Assembly: GCA_037176725.1 (NCBI GenBank)
Contig: JAZBRS010000049.1
Coordinates: 14,216,001 to 14,280,000 of the forward strand
DNA length: 64,000 nt
Reading direction: 5' to 3'
Source of the DNA: Posidonia oceanica
Lineage: Eukaryota > Streptophyta > Magnoliopsida > Alismatales > Posidoniaceae
Both the position numbers and the translations under genes were made by a program. Below, piece by piece: positions 1 to 10,741 of the stretch. The notes beneath the pieces are model-generated. The model worked only from the letters and a program-made list of their open reading frames with translations, searched no databases and was not told the origin of the DNA. The number at the start of each line of letters is the position of its first letter. Position 1 is the stretch's first letter.

Positions 1-2351
1 ACGCCCGACTCGGAACCAGCGACAGCTGCAAGATAAAGAGAGACTGGGAAAGGAGTGGAGATATCATGGATAAGCTCGGAAGGATCTACCACAGATGTGA
101 GAGATCCAGAAGGAAACAAGGAGTGGATTCCTGAGGTCCCCGCGTCTCCTGAATAGGAGTGCTCTGGCAGGGGCCGGCGAACAATATTAGCTGGGGTAGA
201 TGCTAATGCAGATGCATGAGATGGTGTTGAAGTGGACGCCTCGTGCGTGTCGATCACAATCGTTCCCGATTCGATCAAATCCTGGATAGCGTTCCAGAGA
301 GTGAAGTAATTATCAGTCGAATGCCCGACGCTTCGATGAAAATCGCAGAAAAGGTTCGCCTTAAACCAATGCAGTAGTGGGTTTGGTGGCGGGCGAACCT
401 CCGAAAACTTCAAGAGCGACGCAACCTTCAGGAAGACGGCGGTGAGTGGTTCCACCAGTGAGGCGAATTTCCGCTTCTCAACGGGTGGCCGTCTTGGCCT
501 CTGGAATTGTCCTTGCTGAACCGGTGCGGCAGGATAGACCGGTCGAGCGGTGGTAGTGATTTGTGGTGTGGGGTGTGCCCTAGGTGCAGGTGCGTAATAG
601 ATCTGAGGAGGGGCAGGCCGGGATGCCAGACGAACAGGCGCAGCAGGGGAGTCGACGTACGCGACAACGGGCTTCGGCGGATCCTTTCTCTTGGGACGAT
701 TGTTGTTGATGTCGTTGTTGTTGTTGATGGCGCTGCTGCTACTACTGTTACTGCTGGCGAGGGCCTGCCTGGCAAGCACAGAGAGCTCGGGGAAGTTGCC
801 ACTCCACAACGAACTCTCTACACGAGTGCCAGCTCGGATCAAAGCAGTGAAGGTTGTGACAGGTTGGATGCTAAGCAAAGCTCCGGTGGACGGCTGCACC
901 CCGTTTATAATGATCTCGATAAACTCCTCGTCAGAGGGCCTATCGCGAACCTGAGAGGCAAGGGCACGCCAGCGGCCAACGTACTCCCTGAACGGCTCGC
1001 CCGGATTCTGCTTGGTTGCGATGAGGTCCGCGCGCTTTGGGACCAGATCGAGATTGAAGGAATACTGTTCCAAGAACGCCTGGCTTAGGTCGTTCCATGT
1101 CCTGATTGTAGCCATATCAAGCGAGGTGAACCACTTGAGAGCTGGACCGGACAAACTCTTTTGGAACAGGCGGATCAGCAACCTCTCGTCAGCCTGGAGC
1201 TGAGCGAGATCACCGCAGTACGCCTTCAGATGGGCTATGGGGCAGCCCCTACCATCATACTTCTCAAAGTCCGGGATTTTGAACTTTGGAGGGAGTACAG
1301 CCTCTGGGAAACAGCAGAGGTCTCGGAATTGGTAGGTCTGGTGGTCCGTGCCCTGCACTAGACACAGTGCCTTCTCTAGAACATCCATCCTGTTGTTGAT
1401 GAGGTCTGGAATGGCTGCCACAGGTGATGGGGCAGCGGGGGCAGGGACTACGTATGCCGATTGGGTCGCACCAAGGTGCTCCTCCGGATCTACCATCATA
1501 TCGCCTGGTGACGCAAGGTGATGGCCGGCATACCCGTGCTGTGGTGGAGTGCAAGGGGGGATGCATGTGGAATTCTGAACCTGATGCAAAGGGGGAGGAT
1601 AGGTGGTATGCTGTGCGGTGGGTGCAGAATGCTGGAGCAACAGCGGCCGCACCGATGCAATGCCGGGGGGCGGGCCTGCGAGATACTGCGCTCCCACCAG
1701 TCCGAATGACTGGCCACCAAGTGGCGGAGGTGCATGCTGTGTGTGGTGCGATGTGGATGCAAGAGGCGGGATACGTGCCCCCATCGCCGGAACTGTGAGC
1801 AGTTGAGACGACGGTCTAGGCGGAAGTGTAGAGTGCAATGCATGATGTGCGAGAGCAGGCCGCACAGGAACCTCAGGACCAACGGGAAGGGAAGAAGGAC
1901 GGACTGATAGAGCCATACCCTGCAGCCGCTGGATAGTGTCCATCAGATGCTGGTACTGTTCTTCAAGTGTCCCGTCGGTGGGAACGCTGAATTGCAGTGC
2001 CGGCAAGGAGCCAGAGCCAAGAGATCCAGACTGTCCGAGAGATTGGAGTACTAGGGCGAGAGTCGCTGCAGCAGCAGAAGGGGTGTCAAAAGCGACAAAT
2101 CCCTAAGAAGGTGGAGTCAGAGGCGCCTCCGGAATACGAGAAGTGGCCATCAAGATGGACTCGGCGACCGGATCAGGAGGAGCGAGCGTCTGCCACTGTC
2201 CTACAGCAAACTGGGGTACCCCAGACGACGGAGGAGGAAATCCTGGCGTCATAGGGGGCACAGAGAGGTTAGAAACGGGAGTCGGAGGGGCCGGAGCGGA
2301 AACCACCTCCGAGGCAAGAGTAATGGGGGGTTCGACGGTGCGCTGGGCCAT
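1..2351 (-). pseudogene. gag: gag of element A, degenerate, 3' end outside the window
   Basis: The start is placed at the ATG at 2351, reading MAQ after a Ser-Arg-Ser-Ala context. Elements B and C have the same MAQ start in the same setting. The Pro/Ala-rich N-terminal region (2351-1300) is followed by the capsid-like core and, near 240-370, by the segment matching the CX2HX4HX4C motif of C. Open pieces lie at 2351-2103, 1882-1496, 1566-1264 and 802-428 in different frames, so there are several frameshifts and stops. The product would be the structural Gag that packages element RNA in the cytoplasm, but this copy cannot encode it. Confidence 0.8.
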
Positions 2352-3800
2352 TGCTGACCGGGAGCGAGTCAAAATGGGGCTGCGACGAACGGAAAAAAGA
2401 CGAGCTCTACGAGGAGCTATGCTCGCGAAGGCGAGTAGCTCAGAGAGAGATGGTCGAGCACAGGTGTCTCAACAGAGGTGTCAACCCGGGCTCCAGCTAA
2501 GGAGATCGCTTACTGAACTCTGTCAAGGACACAACAGGAAATTGGGATTAGGAACAAAAAGGTGAAATGTAAATGCACTAAGTTATGGCATGAATGATAT
2601 GTATGCTTTCCAGCGTGCTCTCTCTCTCACTAATCTAGTGTTTCCTAACAGGTAGTCTACTCCGGATATCCACAAGTGTACGGGTCACCGACTCAGGTCA
2701 GAAAAGAAGGTTCCCTGTCTAACTCCTGGCCCAAAGCTCAGGTAATAACAGGGTGGTGCGTTGGTGGCCTCAACCTCGCCTAAGCGTAGGAAGTACCCTC
2801 CACTAGCACCGACACGGCCCCTGACAAGGGGGGACAGACCGACTGACTCACACCATGCCAAAGCATCAGAGTGAGAGATCGGAACCATCCTTCGCAGACT
2901 GATAGGTGGACTCAGATGAGAAGATGCATGCCCTATATGATGCTTCATGCAAATGATTAAAGTCTTTTATCTTACGTATTTTATTAACTCCAAGAGGGTG
3001 AAAGATTGTTTGAAGTCTCTAGTTGCTCCTAGAAGTTCTTTTTACTTGCCATTTTTAGTTAACCACGGGGAGAGCAAACAAGTCTCTACTATCCTAGGCA
3101 TGGCATGTGTTAAAGGGAAGAAAATCAATCAAATATGGCAGCAAACAACATACAACATAACAAAAGGCAAGTGCATGGCATGTGTGAGTGTTTGTGAGCA
3201 TAATAGTGAAGAAAAAACATTCATCATGTCAAAAGGCATGTATACAAAGCATGTGCGTGAGTAGTGACATAGCAAATGTGTAAAAGAAAGCATTCATCAT
3301 TCAAAAGGCATGCATTGTTGCCAAATAAATATGTAGACATGCATTGTGCAGGAAATAAAGTAATAAGAAGCAAATAAAGATAAAGTAAGATAAAGACAAG
3401 TAAGCATTGAAGCAGGCAAGAGCAGAATCAGGGAAACAAGCAAGCAAACAGGTAAGAGAGCCACAGCAGGCAAAGCAAAGCAAAACCCAAGGTGAAGCAA
3501 CCGAGGGAGGGGTGCAAAACCTGAGCAGAGTAGCCATGAGGCGACTCGCCAGGAGTTCGCACAGAAGAGCAACCAAAACAGGCAAAGGAGGCACAAATGC
3601 AAACAAAGAAAGCAAATCCCAAGCGAGCGAAAGCGAAGGCGAAAGCCGGAGTCTAGCATCCCCAGCAGAGTCGCCACTATGCGACTCGCTGGGAGCCGAC
3701 ACAGGCAGACAAGCAAACAGACAAGGCAGACAAAGGCACAAAGGCAAACAAAGATGCAAAGCAAGCGAGCGAAAGCAAAGGCGAAAGCCGGAGTCTAGCA
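2352..3800 (-). other. 5' leader of element A between PBS and gag
   Basis: No credible gene. The part next to gag (2520-2980) is similar to the leaders of B (43800-44200) and C (36120-36560), with a shared block around 'gactcaggtcagaaaa'. On the minus strand a pyrimidine-rich run ending in CAG (2522-2520) is a candidate splice acceptor 169 bases before the gag ATG. The distal part (3350-3800) is a low-complexity AGCAAGC-rich tract, open on both strands by composition. Confidence 0.6.
3659..3693 (-). other. Second PBS-like copy inside a hairpin (element A leader)
   Basis: A second match to the tRNA-Arg 3' end (3659-3676) lies about 140 bp inside the true PBS. It forms one arm of an inverted repeat: CCCAGCAGAGTCGC, six-base loop, then GCGACTCGCTGGG. 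The flanking words (gccggagtctagcat) also match those at the true PBS, so the block was duplicated. Element B has the same arrangement. Confidence 0.7.
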
Positions 3801-3818
3801 TCCCCAGCGGAGTCACCA
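3801..3818 (-). promoter_or_regulatory. Primer binding site (tRNA-Arg) of element A
   Basis: The plus-strand text tccccagcggagtcacca equals the 3' end of plant tRNA-Arg (…CCCCAGCGGAGTCG-CCA) with one mismatch (gtcAcca). It sits one base from the LTR edge at 3820. A tRNA-Arg primer is typical of the Tat/Ogre lineage. Its role is to prime minus-strand cDNA synthesis. Confidence 0.85.
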
Positions 3819-4167
3819 CTGTAGTAATCCCGGTGTTCAGATCGTCCATGCACATTGCCAAAGCTCGTGTGCACCGACCAGAATCAGGTTCACTATTAGC
3901 GGCTATGCCCGAGAAGGAAGACTTAACTCGAAAACATTTAAAAAGGGAAAAAGAGGAAGAAAAGAAGAAGATAAGACAAAATCGGAGTCGCCACCAAGTC
4001 TATTAGATCGGGAGACAAGGAAAACCGAGGAAATGCGTGAATAACCACGCAAAACCAAGCAAAAGATGCAATGCAAGGCAATGTAGAAGAAATGAGATGC
4101 AAATGAATGCAAATGATGTGACTCGTGCCTAGGATAAGGGCAGTATGGTCATTACGGGCCAAGAGAG

Positions 4168-4235
4168 GGTAAGGACTCCTGTTACGTGCGGGGAAGGTGT
4201 TGGGCACCCCCGACACGCCCAAGAATCGGTCTTTC
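4168..4235 (-). other. Conserved LTR block (shared by all LTRs in the window)
   Basis: The block around GTAAGGACTCCTGTTACG and GGGGAAGGTGTTAGGCACC is almost unchanged in the LTRs of A, B (45259-45318), C (15369-15428 and 37565-37624), D (49555-49612, reverse) and E (61448-61512), although the surrounding LTR sequence is highly diverged. Its constant place a few hundred bp from the PBS-side LTR end suggests an essential cis function, for example in R/U5. Confidence 0.7.
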
Positions 4236-4499
4236 TAGGCTTACGCTCGCATACGCGGGGAAATGCAGATTTTGAATGCCTAAGTGCCAATGAATGCCTA
4301 TCTAAATGCTCAAAGGTGTGCTCTAAGTAAGGGAATGCAATGCAGGAAAGTAAACATGCAATCTAAGCGCTCAGCAACGCTGTCTGTGTTCCGAACCGAG
4401 CAGAGCTTGGCTCGTGAGAACTCCAGGCAGTAAGCAACACTGCCCTATATGCAAGTGCAGGCGATAAAACAAAACAGCGGTGAAAACAGGTGATGCAGG

Positions 4500-5465
4500 C
4501 GACATGCGAGGGAAACAACGTAAAACACGCAAAACGGGGCGAGAAACGAAGTAAGAACGTAAAACGATGCAAGAAACGAGGTCGACACGCAAAACGGTGC
4601 GAGAAAACGAAGCAAGAGCGTAAAACAATGCGAGAAACAAGGCAAGGACATAAAACAGTGCGAAAAAAAAAGTCGGCATGCAAAATGGTGCAAGAAACAA
4701 GCGAGACATGCGAAACGGTGCGAGAAACGGGCGAGGCACGCAAAACGATGCGAGAAAACAATGTGGCACGCAAAACGGTGCGAGAGAACAAGGCGGCACG
4801 CAAAACGGTGTGAGAAAGCAGAGCGGCACGCGAAACGGTGCAAGAAAAGAGGACGGCACACAAAACGGTGCAAGAGAACAAAGCGGCACGCGAAACGGTG
4901 CAAGAAAACTGGACGGCACGCAAAACGGTGCGAGAAAACAAAGCGGCACGCAAAACGGTGCAAGAGAACAAAGCGGCACGCAAAACGATGCGAGAAAACA
5001 AAGAGGCACGCAAAACGATGCGAGAAAACAGAGCGGCACGCAAAACGATGCGAGAAAACAGAGCGGCACGCAAAACGATGCGAGAAAACAAAGAGGCACG
5101 CAAAACGGTGCGAGAAAACAAAGCGACACGCAAAACGATGCAAGAGAACAGAGCGGCACGCAAAACGATGCAAGAAAACAAGGCAGCACGCGAAACGATG
5201 AGAGAAAACATAGCGGGACTCAAAACGGTGCGAGAAAATAAAGCGGCACGCAAAACGGTGTAAGAGAACAGAGCGGCACGCAAAACGGTACAAGAAAACA
5301 AGGCCGCACGCGAAACGGTGCAAGAAAACAAGGAGGCACGCAAAACGGTGCGATAAAACAAGGCGACACGCAAAACGGTGCGAGAAAATAGAGCGGTACG
5401 CAAAACGGTGCGAGAAAATAAAGGGCACGCAAAACGGTGCAAGAAAACAAAGCGAAAGGAAGCGC
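4500..5465. repeat. 30-bp tandem repeat array in the A-type LTR
   Basis: About 30 imperfect copies of a 30-bp unit with the core cggcacgcaaaacggtgcga. The unit length is a multiple of three and carries few stops, so long frames open on both strands (up to 377 codons). They are a by-product of the repeat and not genes. Single copies of the same motif occur at the same place in C's LTR (15724-15900), so the array is an expansion confined to this LTR. Confidence 0.9.
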
Positions 5466-5799
5466 GCGAAAGCCATGCAATGCGAATGGTATGCAAACAA
5501 TGCTACTGAAGTTCAGGAGGGCTTACCTGGGAAATCTGGGGCCTGATCTGGAATCCGATTGGTCCATGCTGAAGAGCGCTCCGCCGGGGTCGTCCTGGCA
5601 GCTTACTTGAGGAGATCCAACGGCCGGATCGGAAGATATTCCAGCTTCAAGACAGAGGGACCAGAACAGGAGAGAAGAATGGATCTAAGTGTACAGGGGG
5701 TCCTAGGGGTGTGCGAAACAGGTCCTCCCTTGTGAATGGGAGCTAATGACGCTTAAGTGTGTGCAAAGGATGCAAAAATACTAGAATGCATGAGTGCAA

Positions 5800-6610
5800 T
5801 GCATGCAGAATGCAAGAAAAGACTTAGGGGTGATTTTTCAGAAAATTGGGGATTTAAATGCAATTTTTGAAAGGATGGGGGTCAAAATGCAAAGGTCTTG
5901 AAAAGTTTGGGGCTTTTATGCAAGGGTTTTGGAAAAAGGAGGGTCTGCATGCAATTTTACAAAAGACGGGGCTTAAAATGCAATTTTCCAAGATGAGCAT
6001 GCATCAGGACAAACTTTGAAACCAGTGGCAGTTTAGAATGCAATTTTGAAATCATTAGGGTCCAAAATGCAATTTTTCCAGCAAAACAGGGGTCTAGTGG
6101 GTCTGGGAATGCAGATGGGGGACCTATATGCAATTTTCCAATCATACGGGGGCTAAAATGCAATTTTATAGGCAAAGTACGCATTTAAATGACTACTGTG
6201 CGTTGAGGAAGGACCTATATGCAAAAATCAAAAAACAGAGGGGAAACAATGCAATGCAGTAAGCAAAAATTGAAAAATAGAAGCTAAGTTAACTGAACAG
6301 AGGACCAAATTGCACTTGTGGAAAACAGTAAGGACCTAAAATGCAATTTTACATGGCAAACTTAGTACATTAAATTAAATTAATCAACTGCAGGACTAAC
6401 ATGCAATAATCAAAAGCTGGAGGGCCAGAATCAAATTTATTACTGAAGGAAAGCACAGTAAAAGGGACTGATATGCAAATAAATAGAAGTACATATTTTT
6501 CATGCAATTTTATATGGTTTTAGTTCAGAAATAAACAGATTTAATCAAATAAAGGACCTGAACGCAAATAAGCAAGAACTGAGACCAAAAATGCAATATG
6601 TGGTAAAATA
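5800..6610. repeat. Quasi-periodic AT-rich LTR tract with ATGCAATTTT words
   Basis: No gene. The tract repeats words like ggacctaaatgcaa and atgcaatttt at irregular 30-60 bp spacing. The same style of tract fills the matching place in C's LTRs (16690-17600, 38886-39796), D's 3' LTR (55950-56960, reverse) and E (62090-63560). Confidence 0.7.
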
Positions 6611-6674
6611 ACATAGTTAACAAAAAATAACAGCACAGTAAAATGCAGCAGAAGCTGCCACTATAGCAGATTGC

Positions 6675-7457
6675 TTACAGTGGCCGGAGAGGAGGAACTG
6701 GGGCTCCGGTGGGCTTCTGGAGGTTTGGCGAAGGCGTATGAACGCTTGAATTGGGCAGTGGAGTGCTGCGGAGAAAGATTGGAGTTGGTGGATTTTTCAG
6801 CAGAGAGGTGTTGCAGGTGTTTGCTGTGGAGGGTTTGCTGTGTGGTGAGGGTGAAGGCCGAAGCTTGGGTGGTCTAGGAAGGTGGAGTTCTGGTGGTTCT
6901 CTGGGCGAGGTTTGGGATGAAATGGCGGTCAGAGGTGCCGGGAATTCTGGAGGGTATGGAGTTGGGTTCTGAGGAGGATTTCCGGTGGTATCGGGCGTGT
7001 TTCTGGGTGGAATTGGGTGAGGAATGGAGGGCTGAAGTCGTGGAGTTCTGGGTGAGATTGGGGGGTGAATGCCGGGTCGTTCGGGTGGAGATGGAGCTTC
7101 TGGTTTTTCTCGAACGGAAGGGAAGGAAGTCCTGAATTTTTCGGCCGAACTAGGGGAATTTTTCCTCTCCTCTCTCAGGCTAGGGGTGTCAAGAAGATCT
7201 CTGTCTCTCCGTCTACAAGGGAGGTAAAAATCCTGGTCTTTTTCTCGCTCCCGCGCCATTACACCTGCAAGTCTTCTGGCAGCCAGTAGAGGCTCGGAGC
7301 AGGCGTGGCAGGCGCACGGGCAGAGTTCGGCGCACGCCGGTCTGGCTTGCGCAGGAGGCGTGCGAGGCGTGCCAGGAGGCCAGGCGCGAGGACGACGCTG
7401 TCGACCGCAGGAGCTGACCGATGGCAGAAGAGGCATGTAGGCTTTAAACAAATGCAT
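6675..7457 (-). other. Proline-rich open frame within the A-type LTR
   Basis: An open frame of up to 260 codons, rich in Pro, Ser and Thr, ending at a splice-donor-like site (CACT|GTAAGC, cut at 6679/6678). Part of it resembles the proline-rich frame in C's LTR (40066-41049): both contain a stretch like xLHLxRPPxLxPxPSPxxxP. It may be a transcribed first exon with conserved coding potential, or just the complement of G-rich DNA. No known domain is recognised. Confidence 0.35.
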
Positions 7458-7466
7458 GAGAGGTCA

Positions 7467-8950
7467 AGACGTTGGACGCTAGAGCCAGCAGCATCCAACG
7501 TTGGACGCTGAAGGCTCTGGCGTCCAACGACCCAAACCTGCAGGCTCACCTGTTCTAAAGGGGGAGCTCAGCTCTACCCCACCTAGATGCATGCAAACAC
7601 ACTAAGAACATGTAGGAAACTAGCAGGAGCATGCACAGCAAACATGGCAAGCATTTAAGCTAAGGAAAGAAAAAGGGAAGATCATGCATAAGAGGAGAAA
7701 GCTTAAGACTTGCAAAAAGAAATAAACAACTTAGTAAAATCCTAGCAAACCTAAGCATGGGTGCCATAGGGGCCAGGCATCTCTAAGCATGCGTGGATCA
7801 TAAGATAATACCATAAATATGCATAGAGTAGGCATGGCAGCAAAGCAAAGGAAGCAGACACGTTGGACGCTAGGTGAACCAGCGTCCAACGTTGGACGTG
7901 GCTCACCCTAGCGTCCAACGAAGGCAGAAGGTAGACTGATATTAGAGCATGCAATAGAACTCAAACAAGCATGGAATAAGTAAGAAAACATGGCACAGCA
8001 TCAGGAAACATTAAAGGAAGCATATAGCATGGGGTTACAGAAATAAAAGCAAGAGCAAAGCGCGGAAAGCAACTGAACAAGAGCAAAGCAGAGCAGAGCA
8101 AGAGGGGCTGTTGGATGCTGGCCTATGCCACGTCCAACGTTGGACGCACCAGGTGGTGCATCCAACACACTGAACTCCATTCCGGCCATGAATCATGGCC
8201 AAAAGGATTCAGAAAATTGCAAGGTTCCATGGGGATGCACACACTAGCATGCATGACCTATGAGGATTGAAATCTTACCTTGTCGTGGCCTGGAACGGCG
8301 TGTCGACCTCCCTCACTGGCGCTGCGGAAGTGGATGACCAGCCGACTCCGGCGAGCTCGTGCGGACTGTTGGAGGCACGGGAGAGGTTGGCTGAAGGTCC
8401 AGGATGAAGGTGGATACTTGGTTTCTCTCTGGAGGTGGAGAATTGCAGTGGAAACGGGCTGTGCTGCTCTGTGTGTGTTGTGGAAGATGGGTGGTTGGGG
8501 CTGGTTTTGATCAAACGGTGCATGGGTTCTGCTGCCAATTGCTGCGGTTTGGGTGGGAATTGCAGGCGAATGGCAGGTGCTCTGGGTGTGGGAAGGCCAC
8601 GAGGATTGGCAGGAGGGGCATGGGCGTGTCAGTCGGCGGCGAGGAGGCCAATGGCGGCTGACATGGGCAGCAATCGGCAGTGAGGGCAAGGAGAGCGGGA
8701 AATCCGCTGAAATGGAGGAGAGATGGATAGTTACTCAAGCTTGGAAGGTAGTGGATGGCGTGGAGTAGAGGAAGGGACGGGTAGTAAGTGTGGGGAGGTG
8801 GTGGAGTGGACGGGCGGTGAGCAGAAAGGGGCGCAGCAGCCGCTGCTGCAACCGAGCCGTTGGACGCCAGACCAGAGGGCGTCGAACGTTGGACGCTGGA
8901 ACAGGGCATGTCCAACGTTGGACGCTGCCTATTCCAGCGTTCAACGAGCT
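7467..8950. repeat. Array of GTTGGACGC / GCGTCCAAC hairpins in the B-type LTR
   Basis: At least four clusters (7470-7529, 7861-7920, 8110-8170, 8857-8945) are built from the arms GTTGGACGC and GCGTCCAAC, often back to back as the 18-bp palindrome GCGTCCAACGTTGGACGC or close variants. The first two clusters are bounded by 17-bp inverted repeats whose inner halves differ (CTAGAGCC/GGCTCTGG against CTAGGTGA/TCACCCTAG), so pairing is kept while sequence changes. The other B LTR carries the matching clusters (46549-46608, 46941-47000, 47190-47250, 47937-48026) plus extra ones (45879-45935, 46118-46146, 46319-46378). Confidence 0.75.
8274..8284 (-). other. Candidate splice donor in the B-type LTR
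   Basis: On the minus strand the sequence reads CCACGACAAG|GTAAGATT, with the cut between 8279 and 8278. It is a good plant donor consensus, and the CCACG before it recurs at the donors of LTRs C, D and E. The copy in B's 5' LTR is at 47359/47358. Confidence 0.55.
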
Positions 8951-9165
8951 CAGTTGGCAAATGGCTGCAACAAGGCTTGGGCTTGGGCCAAAGAGGTGGA
9001 AAAAGGTGTAAAAAGGCTTGAGGTTTTGGCTTGGGATTTAAGTGAGCTTTTGAGCTAGGTTTTGGGTTAGAAAAGAGGTAGAAAAAATGAGTGCGAATCC
9101 AGAGTCCACACGAGCCTGCAGGAGAAAACAACCAACTTCCGGACTGTCAGAATGGGCTGTCTACA

Positions 9166-9180
9166 GATGCCCCTCCCTGA
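9166..9180 (-). promoter_or_regulatory. Polypurine tract of element B
   Basis: On the minus strand TCAGGGAGGGGCATC directly precedes the LTR start TGTAGACA. C (20809-20823) and D (54341-54354) have the same tract at the same place. It primes plus-strand DNA synthesis. Confidence 0.85.
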
Positions 9181-10741
9181 GTGAGGTCAAGCGTAGCGAG
9201 ACCGCTGCTCAGGGTAGACAAGACACCCTACCTGACACCGGCAGGAGCACAAACTGCTATGGGCGTGAGTCACTTATCCGGCGGATGCACCAGAAATCAT
9301 GATTCGATACCACAATGCAAATGCAGATGCAGGATGCTAATGCAATGCAATGCATGCTAATGCAAAATTTAGTGCAAAAGTTATGTTAGAAGTTAGTGCA
9401 GAAATGGTATGCGATGCGAATGCCGATGCCGAACTAGCATGAACTAGTGCGCGTGCGAGTGATGTGTATGAGGAGATGCTATGCGTGGTGAGTGCTGGCA
9501 CTAATGCCGATGTTGATGCATGGGGTGCTATGCTGTAGATGCTAATGCCTGAATGCTAGTGCTTGAATGCTAGTGCTTGAATGCTTGCAGGAGTGCTAAT
9601 GCTTGAAGTGAATGCTTGCAAATGCTAATGCTTGAAAGTGCTAATGCTGTGCGTGCTTGTGTTATTGCTGGGGCCGTGCAGAGTGATGCATGGAGAAGAA
9701 GCAGGGGGTTCTACAGGGTAGTGCGGCAAGTTGGCTGCTTGTCCAAGCTTGCATAGAAAAGCTGCTTCAGGAGGGCTAACACGCTTGCCACTTGGGTAGG
9801 CTGCTAGTCCAGGGGAGACCACGGGCTCTCGTCCGTCCAGGACAAGTAAACAAGCAGGAGCTCGCGAGGCTGCGAGAAGGAGGAAATGCTTGCCTCCAGG
9901 CGAGGCAGCAGACGGGCAGAAGAGGCAGAAAGGGCAATGCAAAGCAGAGGGGGTCCCTAGCAATGCGGGAAAGTGAATGCAGACACTAGAATGCTGTGCA
10001 AATGATATGCCTACGCTAACGCTTACTGCGCTGAAGCTCCTTTGGGGGAAAGCAGGATGGTGCATGCACGCGGAAAAAGTGGAAATGAAATGCAATGCTG
10101 TCGCTGACCAATGCATGTAGGCCAAGCAACGGGGGTGCCATTCACAAAGCTCTGCTGTAGACGAATGGCGATGCAAGTGCATGAGATACTGCAGAAAGTA
10201 AATATGCTAAAAGTAAAGCAAGGGAATGTGCATGCAGCAGCGGGCACGAAAAGACCCGGGAAAGCAGATTGCGGGAGTTGATGGAAGGACCACAGAGGAG
10301 CGGCAGCGCAAATAAGGGCACAATGCATGAGATGTTATGCAGGGGATGCAAGGTATGCAGCGGAACGCCGGGCATGCGGAACCGAGAAAGCGATCCTGGG
10401 TTACGCACTACTGCAAGCATCATCTCGAGCCGGCGATGCTATAAAAAGAAGCATGCGGGCGACGAAGATGCTGCCTTAGGCAATACGTGAACCTGGGGTT
10501 CAGATCCTAAGCGCACGATGTCCGTGTAATGATGAGATGCAGTACTAGGACTGACTCTACAAGGCATACAAAGGAGCTACATGATGCTATGCAATGCGAA
10601 TGCTGTGAGATGCAGTGTACTAATAAGATGGAACGCTGGGCACGTGAGACCGAGAAGACGATCCTGATCGTGCGATGTCCGGGCGATGATGATATGTTGA
10701 TGCCATGCAACAAAATGTTATTACACTAAGATGAAATGGGT

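Larger units (their letters stand above)
1..3819 (-). mobile_element. Element A, internal 5' part (runs off the left edge)
   Basis: This is the 5' internal portion of a Tat/Ogre-type Ty3/gypsy retrotransposon read on the minus strand: LTR (to the right), PBS, leader, then gag heading left out of the window. It is colinear with the same part of element C (PBS to the CX2HX4HX4C gag motif, about 33.8-37.25 kb), with clear nucleotide similarity in gag and leader. PR, RT and integrase would lie beyond position 1 and cannot be judged. It is an older copy than C because its gag frame is broken several times. Confidence 0.85.
3820..9165 (-). repeat. LTR shared by elements A (5' side) and B (3' side), probably chimeric
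   Basis: It starts TGTAGTAATCC at 3820 and ends TGTCTACA at 9165, inverted TG…CA ends. A PBS abuts it on the left and a PPT on the right, which is impossible for a simple element and implies recombination between two elements sharing one LTR. The right part (about 7428-9165) is colinear with B's 5' LTR (46508-48245, constant offset 39,080 at both ends). The left part differs from B and carries a 30-bp tandem array and a proline-rich frame like that of C's LTR. Its length is 5,346 bp against 3,327 bp for B's other LTR. Confidence 0.85.

Noticed and set aside
507..1088. 193-codon plus-strand frame
   Set aside because: It is antisense to the gag of element A and results from its codon composition.
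3801..3818. tRNA-Arg gene fragment
   Set aside because: Only the last ~18 bases match, and they sit next to an LTR edge in A, B, C and D; these are primer binding sites.
3297..3861. Cys/Leu-rich frames of 155-186 codons resembling membrane proteins
   Set aside because: They are the complement of an AGCAAGC-rich leader tract, present in two frames at once and not conserved in B or C leaders.
4363..5500. Long overlapping frames on both strands (377 and 351 codons minus; 187 codons plus)
   Set aside because: They come from a 30-bp tandem repeat whose length is a multiple of three; the proteins are simple 10-residue repeats in every frame.
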